64,000 bases of DNA. It comes from Aromatoleum buckelii. Its GTDB lineage: Bacteria; Pseudomonadota; Gammaproteobacteria; Burkholderiales; Rhodocyclaceae. The translations under genes and the position numbers were made by a program. The stretch is taken from assembly GCF_012910785.2 (NCBI RefSeq), contig NZ_WTVH02000010.1, forward strand, positions 434,001 to 498,000. Direction: 5' to 3'. Below, piece after piece: positions 1 to 7,622 of the stretch; the first letter of the stretch is position 1, and the number at the start of each line of letters is the position of its first letter. The notes beneath the pieces were generated by a model. That model saw only the letters and a list, made by a program, of their open reading frames with translations, made no database searches and was not told the DNA's origin.

Positions 1-1
1 C

Positions 2-3000
2 TGGTTCGGAGATTGGCAACATGACGACGACAGCAATAGCGCAGCAGATCCGGGAATGGCTGATGACCCAGCCGGACGACCCGAACAGGCCACTACCGCC
101 GCCGGCACCCGCGACGCTGGAGCAGGCGCGGACAGTCGAGGAAGTCGACGCGTGGATCGAGTCGCGCTCGACCCAGACACCGGAGAGCCGCGAGTCTTCT
201 TCCACGGGACCAGCGACACCATAGAGTCGTTCGACTTCAATCACCCGCGCCGCAAAGACGCGGGCTGGTTGGGCCGTGGTGCGTACGTCAGCAGCGACGA
301 CTTCATCGCCGAAACCTATTCGAGGGTCAAGCAGCCGGGCGACGCCGGGCCGAACATCCTGCCGGTGTTCGTCCGATCGGCGAACGCGTACCCGGCCGAT
401 CTGGAGCTGAAGCGCAAGCTGTCGCGTGTCTCGCAGGCGACGGTCGATGAAGCCACGCGCCGCATGCGCGCCGCCGGCTACGATGCATCCGCGCTGGTGT
501 TCGATGACGGCACGGTCGAGCTCGTGACTTTCGATCCGGCGTCGATCAAGAGCGCGATCGGCAACACCGGCACCTTCGACCCGCTCGACGCGGACATCGT
601 GCGCGAGGACGCGCCGGCCTATCGCGCACGGCAGACGCAAACCCCCGAGTTCAAGCGCTGGTTCGGCGCCAGCAAAGTCATCGACGCACAAGGCGCGCCG
701 CTCGTCGTCTATCACGGCACCGCGGCCGACGTGACGTTCTTCGACCCGCTCGCGCTCGGCGCGAACACCAAAGCGGGCTCAGCGCGCCGGGCGTTCTTCT
801 TCGCTGCCAGCCCGAAAGTCGCGTCCGGCTACGCGATGCTGTCCCAGTCGCGCCCGTCGCTGGGCGTGGCGATCCTGAAGAACGCGGCCCAAAGCGACAC
901 GCTGTCGGAGAACCTGCGCCGGTTGATCGCGCAGAAACTCGACACACCGACACCGGCCGAGCAGGCCGAAGCCGCCGAGTGGTCCGGCTACACCGGCGAC
1001 ACGCTGGCCGATCCGGTGAAAGGCCCCAACGTGCTGCCGCTGTACCTGTCGCTGCAGAACCCGCTCGTGGTCGATTACCAGGGCAACGAGTACCGCGAGC
1101 AGAGCTTCGGCGCGGTGGTGGCGAAGGCAAAAGCGGCCGGCCATGACGGCGTGATCTTCCGTAACGCCGAAGATTCGATGCACAAGGATTACGCCGAGAT
1201 CAGCGACATCTTCGCCGTGTTCAAGCCGGAGCAGATCAAGAGTGCGACCGGCAACTCCGGGGCGTTCGGCGTGGCCGAGCGGGACATCACGCGCGAACCG
1301 AGCATCGACTACGGCAGCCAGAACGAGAAGCGCCCCGACCGGTCAGAGGCCGAACCCGCATGGCGTACGAGCTCGAAGGTGGCGGGTCAGGGCGCAGAGC
1401 CGAATGTGCCACGGGTCGGGCAGCAGGGGCAGCCTTACAACCCCGCGCGTCCGGCGCTACCTGAGGAGACGCTCGCCCGTCGCCTTCAACGCCGCTGGCA
1501 GGACAAGCTCGGCCGCTTCACCGTCATCCAGGATTGGCTGAAGGCGCAGGGCGTGACGCTCTCCGAACAAGCCGACGTGTTCCGCGCCGAGGAACGCATG
1601 CACGGCCGGACCGCTACGCAGGTCGAGGACTTCCGCACCCTTCGCGTGCAACCGCTCATCCAGGACATCCGCAAGGCCGGGTTCACGATGGCGGAGGTCG
1701 CCGATTTTCTCCACGCGCAGCACGCTGAGGAGCGCAATGCGCAGATCGCGAAGCTCAACAGCGAGATGCCCGACGGCGGCAGCGGCATGACGACCGCGGA
1801 GGCGCAGGCGAAGCTCGCGCAGTACCGCCAGCGGCCGGAGCTCGTGCGCCTGGCCAATCAGCTGCGGGCGATCACCGACGACTCGCGCCGCCTGTTGCTC
1901 GACGCCGGCATCCTCACGCAGGAGATGTCTGACGCCTGGACCGCGGCTTACCAGCACTACATACCGCTGAAAGGCGGCCCCGAGGAGGATGCAGCGAACC
2001 AGGGCACCGGCCGAGGCCTGACCGTGAAGCAGAAGGTCAAGCGCGCGCTGGGCCACGGAGCGCGCGACGAATGGATCATCGAGAACATCCTGCGTGACCA
2101 CGAGCGGGCGATCCTGCAGGTCGAGAAAAACCGCGTCGGGCAGCACTTGTTGCAGCTCGCGATCGAGGCCGCGAACGAAGACCTGATCACCATCGGCCAG
2201 CCGGTGCGCCGCAAGGTGCTGCGCGATGCGAAGGCCTATGCGGTGAGCTACCGCGGCGCCACCGTCGAGACGTTCCACAACCTCGCCGATGCGCAGCGCT
2301 ACGTCGGGCAGGAGGCGTTGAAGCGGGGCCGCAGCGCGAAGGATTTCAACATCGCCACGAGCCACGATCTGGACGTCGTGATGATGCCCAGCCCCGTGCT
2401 CGATCCGAGCGAGACGCAGGTGTATGTGAAGGGCCACGCGGTGCGCGTGCAGTTCAAGGATGAGCTGCTCGCCCGCGCCTGGAACGCGCAGGGCGCCGAG
2501 CACATGAACATGATTTTCCGCAGCGCGCGGATGATCAACACCTGGCTGTCGAAGGCCTACACCGGGTACAACGTCGAATTCATATCGACGAACATCATCC
2601 GCGACTTCACGACGGGCGTGATCAACCTGACCGGCGAGGAAGGCGCCGCGTTCACCGCACGCACCGTCGCGAACTACCCGAAGGCGATGGGCGAACTGTT
2701 GCGCTACGCCTTTACCGGCAACGCGTCGAACTGGATCCGCCAGTACCGCGCCGATGGCGGATCGACCGGCGCCGCGTACCTCTCCGACCTCGAGCGCGTC
2801 GGGCGCGACGTCCAGGCGGCCTACGACGAGTACGCCGGCCTGCTCGAGACGGCGCGCCACGGCGGACCGCTGCGGGCCGCGCGTGTCGCAGGCCGCAAGA
2901 CCGTCGGCGCCTTCGTCGGCTGGGTCGAGAAGCTCAACCAGGCCGGCGAGAACAGCATGCGCCTGGCCGCGTATCGCACTGCCGTCGAGATGGGCCAGAC

Positions 3001-4237
3001 CCGTGCACAGGCTGCCGCGCTGGCGAAGAACAGCACTGTGAATTTCAATCGCAGCGGAGAATTGGGGCCGATGCTGGGCGCGATGTATCTGTTCTTCAAC
3101 CCGGCGGTGCAGGGCTCGGCGTCGATCGCTCATGCGCTGTTCAAGGGCAAGCACAAGCACCAGGCCCAGGCGCTGACCGCGGGGCTGGTCGGACTCGGCT
3201 ACCTGATAGCCATGACCCGCGGCGGCGGCGACGAGGACGAATACGAGAGGCTCGGCGAATTCACCAAGGAGCGCCACGCCACGATCTGGACGGGCACGGG
3301 CTGGGCGAAAATTCCAATCGCGTACGGCTACGGCTTTTTCTTCACGCTCGGCCGCAAGCTGCACGAACTGCAGGCCGGCGAAGATCCGGCGAAGATCGCT
3401 CTGCACCTCGCCTCGAACTTCGTTTCCGAGTTCAGCGTGTGGGGCGCCGCGGCGGATGCGGACGGGGACGAGAAGAACGTGCTCTTCCTGCTGCCGACCG
3501 TCGCGCAGATCATCGCCTCGCCGATCGCCAACCGCACCGGCCTGAACGCGCCGATCTACCCGGAAAGCAAGTTCGACGAGAGCCGCCCGGACAACCTCAA
3601 GCTGTGGCGCGCGACGGTCGGCACGGTCTGGCAGCGCAGCGCCGAGACGCTGAACGCGATCACGGGCGGCAGCGCGGTCGAAAAGGGCTGGCTCGACGTG
3701 AGCCCCGAGACCATGCGCTACTTGTGGGGCACGGCAACCGGCGGCACCGGGCGGTTCTTCGTCGATAGCGCGGCCTTGGTGAAGAACACCGCTGCCGACG
3801 GGCTCCCGCTCGCCGACGTCGAGAGCCGGGAGGTTCCGATCGTGCGCAAGTTCGTGCAGACGGCCGGCGACATCCGGGGCACCAGGGCGCGGTTCTGGAA
3901 GTACGCCGAGGAAGCAACGGACGCGATGGACGCGTTCCGGCGCGCCGTGAAGGTCGAGGACCACGCCCAGCGGCACAGCCTGCAGTCGAGGATCCAGCAC
4001 GAACAGGCCGAACTGCTCGGGCTCGGCAAAGCCGTCGACAGCTACAGCAAAGCCATCTCTGCCCAGCGCGACGCGATCGACGCGGTCCGGGCCGACGAGT
4101 CGAAGAGCCTGGCGTATCGGCGCAACCTGATCCGCACGATGGAGCGCGACGAGGCCAAGCTCTATGACGACTTTGTCGCACGGTTCAAGCAGCAGGATGC
4201 GAAGCGCCAGCAAAGGCTCGCCGCTGGCAGCAGGTAG
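2..4237 (+). CDS. Phage-type large polyvalent protein, 5' partial, with two ART-like units
   Basis: The reading frame is open to the left edge. The first in-frame residues (WFGDW) match the WFG motif that recurs at nt 659 (FKRWFGASKVID), so the gene very likely starts upstream and the ATG at 56 is internal. Two related N-terminal units are visible. Each has an HGT motif (about residues 68 and 238, counted from nt 2), a phenylalanine-rich strand, a NxLP segment and a closing IKSAxGNxGxF motif. This layout resembles the ADP-ribosyltransferase-like ART-PolyVal domains of phage polyvalent proteins. The rest is long, mostly helical and alanine/arginine-rich. A central-to-C-terminal part (from about residue 830, INTWLSKAYTGYN) resembles the LPD38-type polyvalent-associated region, and the C-terminus is probably coiled coil. 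Such proteins are thought to be packaged with the phage and injected into the host. The phage assignment is inference, and catalytic activity is not proven. Confidence 0.7.
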   Translation, partial: WFGDWQHDDDSNSAADPGMADDPAGRPEQATTAAGTRDAGAGADSRGSRRVDRVALDPDTGEPRVFFHGTSDTIESFDFNHPRRKDAGWLGRGAYVSSDDFIAETYSRVKQPGDAGPNILPVFVRSANAYPADLELKRKLSRVSQATVDEATRRMRAAGYDASALVFDDGTVELVTFDPASIKSAIGNTGTFDPLDADIVREDAPAYRARQTQTPEFKRWFGASKVIDAQGAPLVVYHGTAADVTFFDPLALGANTKAGSARRAFFFAASPKVASGYAMLSQSRPSLGVAILKNAAQSDTLSENLRRLIAQKLDTPTPAEQAEAAEWSGYTGDTLADPVKGPNVLPLYLSLQNPLVVDYQGNEYREQSFGAVVAKAKAAGHDGVIFRNAEDSMHKDYAEISDIFAVFKPEQIKSATGNSGAFGVAERDITREPSIDYGSQNEKRPDRSEAEPAWRTSSKVAGQGAEPNVPRVGQQGQPYNPARPALPEETLARRLQRRWQDKLGRFTVIQDWLKAQGVTLSEQADVFRAEERMHGRTATQVEDFRTLRVQPLIQDIRKAGFTMAEVADFLHAQHAEERNAQIAKLNSEMPDGGSGMTTAEAQAKLAQYRQRPELVRLANQLRAITDDSRRLLLDAGILTQEMSDAWTAAYQHYIPLKGGPEEDAANQGTGRGLTVKQKVKRALGHGARDEWIIENILRDHERAILQVEKNRVGQHLLQLAIEAANEDLITIGQPVRRKVLRDAKAYAVSYRGATVETFHNLADAQRYVGQEALKRGRSAKDFNIATSHDLDVVMMPSPVLDPSETQVYVKGHAVRVQFKDELLARAWNAQGAEHMNMIFRSARMINTWLSKAYTGYNVEFISTNIIRDFTTGVINLTGEEGAAFTARTVANYPKAMGELLRYAFTGNASNWIRQYRADGGSTGAAYLSDLERVGRDVQAAYDEYAGLLETARHGGPLRAARVAGRKTVGAFVGWVEKLNQAGENSMRLAAYRTAVEMGQTRAQAAALAKNSTVNFNRSGELGPMLGAMYLFFNPAVQGSASIAHALFKGKHKHQAQALTAGLVGLGYLIAMTRGGGDEDEYERLGEFTKERHATIWTGTGWAKIPIAYGYGFFFTLGRKLHELQAGEDPAKIALHLASNFVSEFSVWGAAADADGDEKNVLFLLPTVAQIIASPIANRTGLNAPIYPESKFDESRPDNLKLWRATVGTVWQRSAETLNAITGGSAVEKGWLDVSPETMRYLWGTATGGTGRFFVDSAALVKNTAADGLPLADVESREVPIVRKFVQTAGDIRGTRARFWKYAEEATDAMDAFRRAVKVEDHAQRHSLQSRIQHEQAELLGLGKAVDSYSKAISAQRDAIDAVRADESKSLAYRRNLIRTMERDEAKLYDDFVARFKQQDAKRQQRLAAGSR

Positions 4238-4343
4238 CCCGACAAGGGGGTGTCCGCACCGTGAGGGCGCCCCCTCACTCCCATCGCCCGGAAAATCCGC
4301 TATGTCCGCCGGCGCGCGTCCGGCATCGAGCAGGAGGTTTCCC

Positions 4344-4700
4344 GTGTCCTTAGCCGCCGTGCCGCGCAGTCATCGCACCGAGCAACACCGCCGTCAGGTC
4401 GAGATCGCGGCGCTGGCCGTACTGGTCGCGCATGAGGGGGAATGGGTCGGCGCCGTCGCTGCGGCCGAGGCGCTGCGGGTAAAGTGGCGCCCCCTTGCCT
4501 TCGCCTTTCGCCGCATGGTCGCACGCGGCATCGTGCAGGAGGAAATCGTCACCTATCGCGGTACCGCGCGCACGAAAGAGGAGACGCGGCGCTACCGCTT
4601 CGGCGAGGTGACGAGCCGCAACCCGCTGCTGCCGGCCGTGCATGTGCCGCCGCGGGGTGTAGCGCGACGGGTGAGCGGCCGGGCGTCGTGGGGTGGGTGA
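4344..4700 (+). CDS. Small hypothetical protein, possibly winged-helix, phage-associated
   Basis: This 118-residue protein is not recognised by name. The GTG at 4344 is chosen because a perfect AGGAGG lies at 4332-4337, 6 bases upstream. Longer in-frame starts (4302, 4164) lack a comparable site, and 4164 would overlap the preceding gene. The middle of the protein alternates short helices with a basic stretch (FAFRRMVARGIVQEE) followed by a charged strand-like segment, as expected for a winged-helix DNA-binding fold; that reading is speculative. It follows the polyvalent gene after 106 bp on the same strand and ends 80 bp before the insertion sequence, so it is probably part of the same mobile segment. 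Confidence 0.5.
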   Translation: MSLAAVPRSHRTEQHRRQVEIAALAVLVAHEGEWVGAVAAAEALRVKWRPLAFAFRRMVARGIVQEEIVTYRGTARTKEETRRYRFGEVTSRNPLLPAVHVPPRGVARRVSGRASWGG

Positions 4701-4771
4701 GGGTAGAAAGAACGCCACGTTTTTCTCCAGAAAGAACTACGTATGGTTCGGCTTAAGACGTTTCAACATTC

Positions 4772-4780
4772 CAGAACTGG
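4772..4780. repeat. Target-site duplication, left copy
   Basis: CAGAACTGG directly precedes the left IS end and is repeated exactly at 6211-6219 after the right end. Removing one copy plus the element reconstructs a continuous pre-insertion sequence. Confidence 0.88.
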
Positions 4781-4805
4781 GAGATATAGTCAAGACTGGT
4801 GTATG
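4781..4805 (+). repeat. Left terminal inverted repeat of the IS256-family element
   Basis: The outer 25 bases align with the reverse complement of 6186-6210 with four mismatches (positions 4, 7, 14 and 15). They contain the shared blocks AGTCAA and CTGGTGTATG. Confidence 0.9.
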
Positions 4806-4899
4806 ACCAGATCCTGATAGAAGGGCTTGATGAGGCGGCGTGCCTCTGCTGAGAATTGAGTTGTCGAGACCAAATTTTCAGCAACCACGGAGGCGCGCC

Positions 4900-6165
4900 T
4901 TGAAGAAGGATACGAGTGAGCAGTCGGTTGAGCAATCGGAAGTGGGGCTGTCGCTGGAGGAGCTGATCCGGCGCGGCGCGCGGGATCTCATCGAGCGGGC
5001 GATTGAAGTGGAGGTGCAGCAGTTGTTGGCCGAGTACGAGAACGTGCGGATGCTGGGCGGGAGCCGAGCGGTGGTCAGAAATGGCTACCTGCCGGCACGC
5101 GAGGTGCTCACGGCGGTCGGCAACGTCGAGGTGCGGGTACCCAAGGTGCGTGACCGCTCGGGCGCTGGGGTGAAGTTCAATTCCGCCTTGGTGCCGCCGT
5201 ATGTTCGCCGCTCGGCGCGGGTGTCGGCGGCGTTGCCGTGGCTGTACCTGAAGGGCATCTCGACGGGCGACATGCGCGAGGCGCTCACCGTGCTGCTCGG
5301 CGATGAGGCCAAGGGCCTCTCCCCCAACGTGGTGAGCCGCCTGAAGGCCGAGTGGGCGAGCGACTACGCCGGCTGGATGAAGCGGGATTTGTCCGGCAGC
5401 CGCTACGTCTATTGGTGGGCCGACGGCGTGCACACCAGCCTGCGCGGCGAGGACGATGCCCGCCAGTGTCTGCTGGTCGTCATCGGCGTGCGGCTCGACG
5501 GCACCAAGGAACTGGTCACGATCGGCGACGGGCACCGCGAATCGAAGGCGTCCTGGCTCGAGTTGCTGCGCGACCTCAAGGCTCGTGGCCTCGAAGTCGG
5601 TCCGCGCCTGGCAGTAGGCGACGGGGCGCTGGGCTTCTGGGGGGCGCTCGACGAGCTCTACCCCGAAACCCGCCGGCAGCGCTGCTGGGTGCACAAGAGC
5701 GCCAACGTGCTCAACGCGCTGCCCAAGAGCCTGCAGGCCAAGGCGAAGGCGCAGCTCCACGAGATCTGGATGGCCCCGACGCGCGCCGCGGCCGTGAGCG
5801 CCTTCGAGCGCTTCGTCGAGAGCTACCAGGCGAAGTACCCGAAGGCGGCCGACAAGCTCGTCAGGGATCGCGACGCGCTGCTCGCCTTCTACGACTTCCC
5901 GGCCGAGCACTGGATTCACCTGCGCACGACCAACCCGATCGAGTCGACTTTCGCCACCGTGCGTCACCGCACTACCCGCACGAAGAACTGCGTGTCGCGC
6001 TCGAGCTTCCTCGGTCTCGCCTTCAAGCTCGTGCAGGAAGCCGAGAAATCCTGGCGGCGGATTCGCGGCGTTGAGCGCATTGCCGAACTGATGGGCGGCG
6101 TCGTCTTCAAGGACGGCGAACCCGTGAAAGACGAAGAGCACGAACAGCAGCGGCTCGCCGCCTGA
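4900..6165 (+). CDS. IS256-family transposase
   Basis: This is a 421-residue mutator-type DDE transposase. The TTG at 4900 is preferred over the ATG at 4840 because GGAGG at 4889-4893 sits 6 bases before it, and the resulting N-terminus (MKKDTSEQ) precedes the helical DNA-binding region as in relatives. The catalytic acidic residues are visible in order: the first Asp in WADGVH, the second in VGDGALGFW, and the Glu in TNPIESTFATVRHR, with the RCWVHK segment between. Length matches the family (about 400 residues) and the frame is uninterrupted, so the enzyme is probably functional and would cut and rejoin the flanking inverted repeats. Confidence 0.95.
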   Translation: MKKDTSEQSVEQSEVGLSLEELIRRGARDLIERAIEVEVQQLLAEYENVRMLGGSRAVVRNGYLPAREVLTAVGNVEVRVPKVRDRSGAGVKFNSALVPPYVRRSARVSAALPWLYLKGISTGDMREALTVLLGDEAKGLSPNVVSRLKAEWASDYAGWMKRDLSGSRYVYWWADGVHTSLRGEDDARQCLLVVIGVRLDGTKELVTIGDGHRESKASWLELLRDLKARGLEVGPRLAVGDGALGFWGALDELYPETRRQRCWVHKSANVLNALPKSLQAKAKAQLHEIWMAPTRAAAVSAFERFVESYQAKYPKAADKLVRDRDALLAFYDFPAEHWIHLRTTNPIESTFATVRHRTTRTKNCVSRSSFLGLAFKLVQEAEKSWRRIRGVERIAELMGGVVFKDGEPVKDEEHEQQRLAA

Positions 6166-6185
6166 TCAGCCATGCCGGACGGGTC

Positions 6186-6210
6186 CATACACCAGAATTG
6201 ACTTTAGCTC
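6186..6210 (-). repeat. Right terminal inverted repeat of the IS256-family element
   Basis: Read on the minus strand this begins GAGCTAAAGTCAA and continues into CTGGTGTATG, matching the left end at 21 of 25 positions. Confidence 0.9.
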
Positions 6211-6219
6211 CAGAACTGG
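6211..6219. repeat. Target-site duplication, right copy
   Basis: This is an exact 9-bp direct copy of 4772-4780 immediately outside the right inverted repeat. Confidence 0.88.
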
Positions 6220-6252
6220 CCGTCGCTTCCGTTGTCCATCCGCAACACTGAG

Positions 6253-6281
6253 CTGACGTCATCGGAGTCGGTGGCTATACT
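6253..6281 (+). promoter_or_regulatory. Sigma-70-like promoter of the toxin-antitoxin operon
   Basis: CTGACG (6253-6258) and TATACT (6276-6281) are separated by 17 bases. The predicted transcription start is near 6288, almost on the ATG at 6289. It lies just right of the IS256 insertion, which therefore did not remove it. Confidence 0.6.
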
Positions 6282-6288
6282 CTCAAGT

Positions 6289-6345
6289 ATGGCAAGACCT
6301 TCCCGATTGGCCCGCGCTTTGCGGGCCTTGTTGTGGGATGAGTAG
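6289..6345 (+). CDS. Possible leaderless 18-codon leader ORF
   Basis: ATG at 6289 coincides with the predicted transcription start and reads 18 codons (beginning MARPSRLARAL) to a TAG at 6343. The frame spans a GC-rich hairpin with arms at 6309-6315 and 6321-6327. It could be a translated regulatory leader for the downstream operon, or simply chance coding across a 5' hairpin. No ribosome site is present, as would be expected if it is leaderless. Weakly supported. Confidence 0.25.
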   Translation: MARPSRLARALRALLWDE

Positions 6346-6410
6346 TGACCAAATCCGCTCAATCGAAAGCGGAACCGCCCGTGTAGGACGGTGATATGGA
6401 GTGAATGCGA

Positions 6411-6911
6411 ATGAACATTAAGCTAAGAGGTCCGGAGGCTGTGCACCAGTTTTGCGACGTGGTGTCAGATAGTTGCACTGCGAACCTCACACTGCTGCGC
6501 GCCGTCGATGGCGTCGTCGACTGGCTCACCACTCTTTCCGATGAGGCTCAAACTGCTGCAGCAAAGGCTGAGCGTTTTGCCGACCTGATCTGCAAGGCAG
6601 AGCCACAAGACGAGATTGACCCCGATGACATTACGGCCGATACCATTCACAACGCCGAAAGTGCCATCGAGCGTCTGATCGAGCAATTTCGTATTCGGCG
6701 ACAATCAGCGGTCAAAGATCGCGAACTCGGGGGTGAGCACGAGGCCTGCGTCCTTAGCGCTTACGACGAGACCATCGAGGCATTTCAACATCTCCACTCC
6801 GCCATGACCGCGCTTCGCTGGGCGATCATGGAGCACGACGCCGACTTGTCACCAGTTAGCGGACCGTTCAGTTCAGTTGAACAAATGCTCTCCCTGCTAA
6901 AAGCGGGATGA
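6411..6911 (+). CDS. Hypothetical protein, probable antitoxin partner of the following RelE-like toxin
   Basis: This encodes 166 residues from ATG 6411. GGAG at 6398-6401 is 9 bases before it and only 3 before the alternative ATG at 6405, so the second ATG is preferred. The protein is acidic and strongly helical, with heptad-like stretches around LTTLSDEAQTAAAKAERFADL and the IERLIEQF region. No familiar helix-turn-helix, AbrB or ribbon-helix-helix motif is evident, and it is about twice the size of most type II antitoxins. Its stop overlaps the toxin start (ATGA at 6908-6911), the usual arrangement for translational coupling. The antitoxin role is inferred from position only. Confidence 0.6.
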   Translation: MNIKLRGPEAVHQFCDVVSDSCTANLTLLRAVDGVVDWLTTLSDEAQTAAAKAERFADLICKAEPQDEIDPDDITADTIHNAESAIERLIEQFRIRRQSAVKDRELGGEHEACVLSAYDETIEAFQHLHSAMTALRWAIMEHDADLSPVSGPFSSVEQMLSLLKAG

Positions 6912-7216
6912 GGCAGGAGCACCAAAACGGCGGAGTCGTCATCCGCCGCCTTGCCATGACCGGGCGATTTGAGCGTGACTATAAGCGCCTCGATCACGGC
7001 CTCCAGGGGAAGGTTGATACTGTGCTCCTCAACCTCACTAAGAATCCCCGGTCTCCCATGCTTCGCTTTGAGAAGTTGGGTGGGTATCGAAGGCCGAGCA
7101 TCTACACGGTCCACGTCACCCCGAATCATTCGCACAAGCTCTCGTTCGAAATCGACGGGGATACTGCAATTCTCCGCCGGATCGGCACGCACAAGGAAAT
7201 CGACGGCGCGCCTTAG
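6908..7216 (+). CDS. RelE/ParE-superfamily toxin (probable mRNA interferase)
   Basis: The 102-residue protein has the RelE-like layout: FERDYKRLDHGLQGKV helices, then a loop with RFEKLGGYRRPSIYTVHV, and the closing strands KLSFEIDGDTAILRRIGTHKEID, which resemble the C-terminal RxGTHDEI-type segment of RelE/YoeB/HigB toxins. Such toxins usually cleave mRNA on the ribosome. The start overlaps the upstream gene by four bases, so synthesis is probably coupled. The N-terminus (about 16 residues before the first core helix) is slightly longer than usual, and the internal ATG at 6956 is an alternative start. The family call is strong; the exact subfamily is not resolved. Confidence 0.75.
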   Translation: MRQEHQNGGVVIRRLAMTGRFERDYKRLDHGLQGKVDTVLLNLTKNPRSPMLRFEKLGGYRRPSIYTVHVTPNHSHKLSFEIDGDTAILRRIGTHKEIDGAP

Positions 7217-7622
7217 CTCTTTTGTGATCGGGCGGAGGTATAGAGCGGGTGAGGGGGTTTTTGAAGGCAGCGATGGCGAATGTGAGTAAGGTTGAGAGTA
7301 ACAAGGCGGTTTAGCCTGGCTGAAAACGTAGCGTCGTCATCGGGTTGCATCTCTGTTGTGTGACTACCGCAGCGCGGCGCACTTCCCCGCGCCCGGCGAT
7401 CCTCCTCGCGGCGGGCCGGCGAGAACCGCCGGATGGCGCTCGCGGCGCCTCGCTGCCGCCACAAATCATCGCGCGGGTGTTGATTTGTGCACGTGATTCG
7501 GCCAGCGGCGAAGCCATAATGACGTTTTTCATGCCATCGGCGTGATGCTGGCGGCGTGGAAAATGACGAATGTCCCTCGGGCCACGTCGCGGCCCGGGCG
7601 GTCGAATGGCTTACATGAAAGC
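7217..7622. other. Non-coding interval between the toxin gene and the c-di-GMP enzyme
   Basis: No convincing gene is seen in these 406 bases; short frames here lack ribosome sites or family features. The interval holds a perfect dyad at 7460-7489, a -10-like CATAAT at 7515-7520 and GC-rich hairpin-forming sequence around 7380-7440. It marks the change from accessory DNA to chromosomal genes. Confidence 0.6.
7460..7489. repeat. Perfect 9-bp dyad upstream of the c-di-GMP enzyme gene
   Basis: CACAAATCA (7460-7468) and TGATTTGTG (7481-7489) are exact inverted copies around a 12-base spacer. They lie about 25 bp upstream of a -10-like CATAAT (7515-7520), a position suited to a regulator or to an RNA hairpin. 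Confidence 0.55.

Larger units (their letters stand above)
4781..6210 (+). mobile_element. Complete IS256-family insertion sequence, 1430 bp
   Basis: The element is bounded by imperfect terminal inverted repeats (21 of the outer 25 bases match, both ends beginning GAG and sharing AGTCAA and CTGGTGTATG). A direct 9-bp target duplication, CAGAACTGG, flanks it at 4772-4780 and 6211-6219. It carries one intact transposase gene. The 9-bp duplication fits the 8-9 bp typical of IS256-type elements. Intact ends, duplication and open frame suggest a recent insertion that may still be mobile. Confidence 0.93.

Noticed and set aside
1457-4213. 918-residue open frame on the minus strand opposite the polyvalent gene
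   Set aside because: It is antisense to a gene with clear domain landmarks, its composition is the usual high-GC shadow (His/Asp/Arg/Val/Leu-rich), and it shows no family motif or ribosome site.
4771-4780. Reading CCAGAACTGG as part of the IS inverted repeats
   Set aside because: The 10-mer is quasi-palindromic and looked like an IR extension, but it is a direct repeat on both sides; starting the element at GAG on each end gives the best IR alignment and a 9-bp duplication.
4753-6141. 462-residue minus-strand frame across the insertion sequence
   Set aside because: Fully opposite the transposase, whose DDE motifs and ribosome site are clear; the antisense product is low in complexity.
7345-7545. 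66-residue plus-strand frame before the c-di-GMP gene
   Set aside because: No ribosome site, no similarity, biased composition, and it crosses the dyad and promoter-like element.
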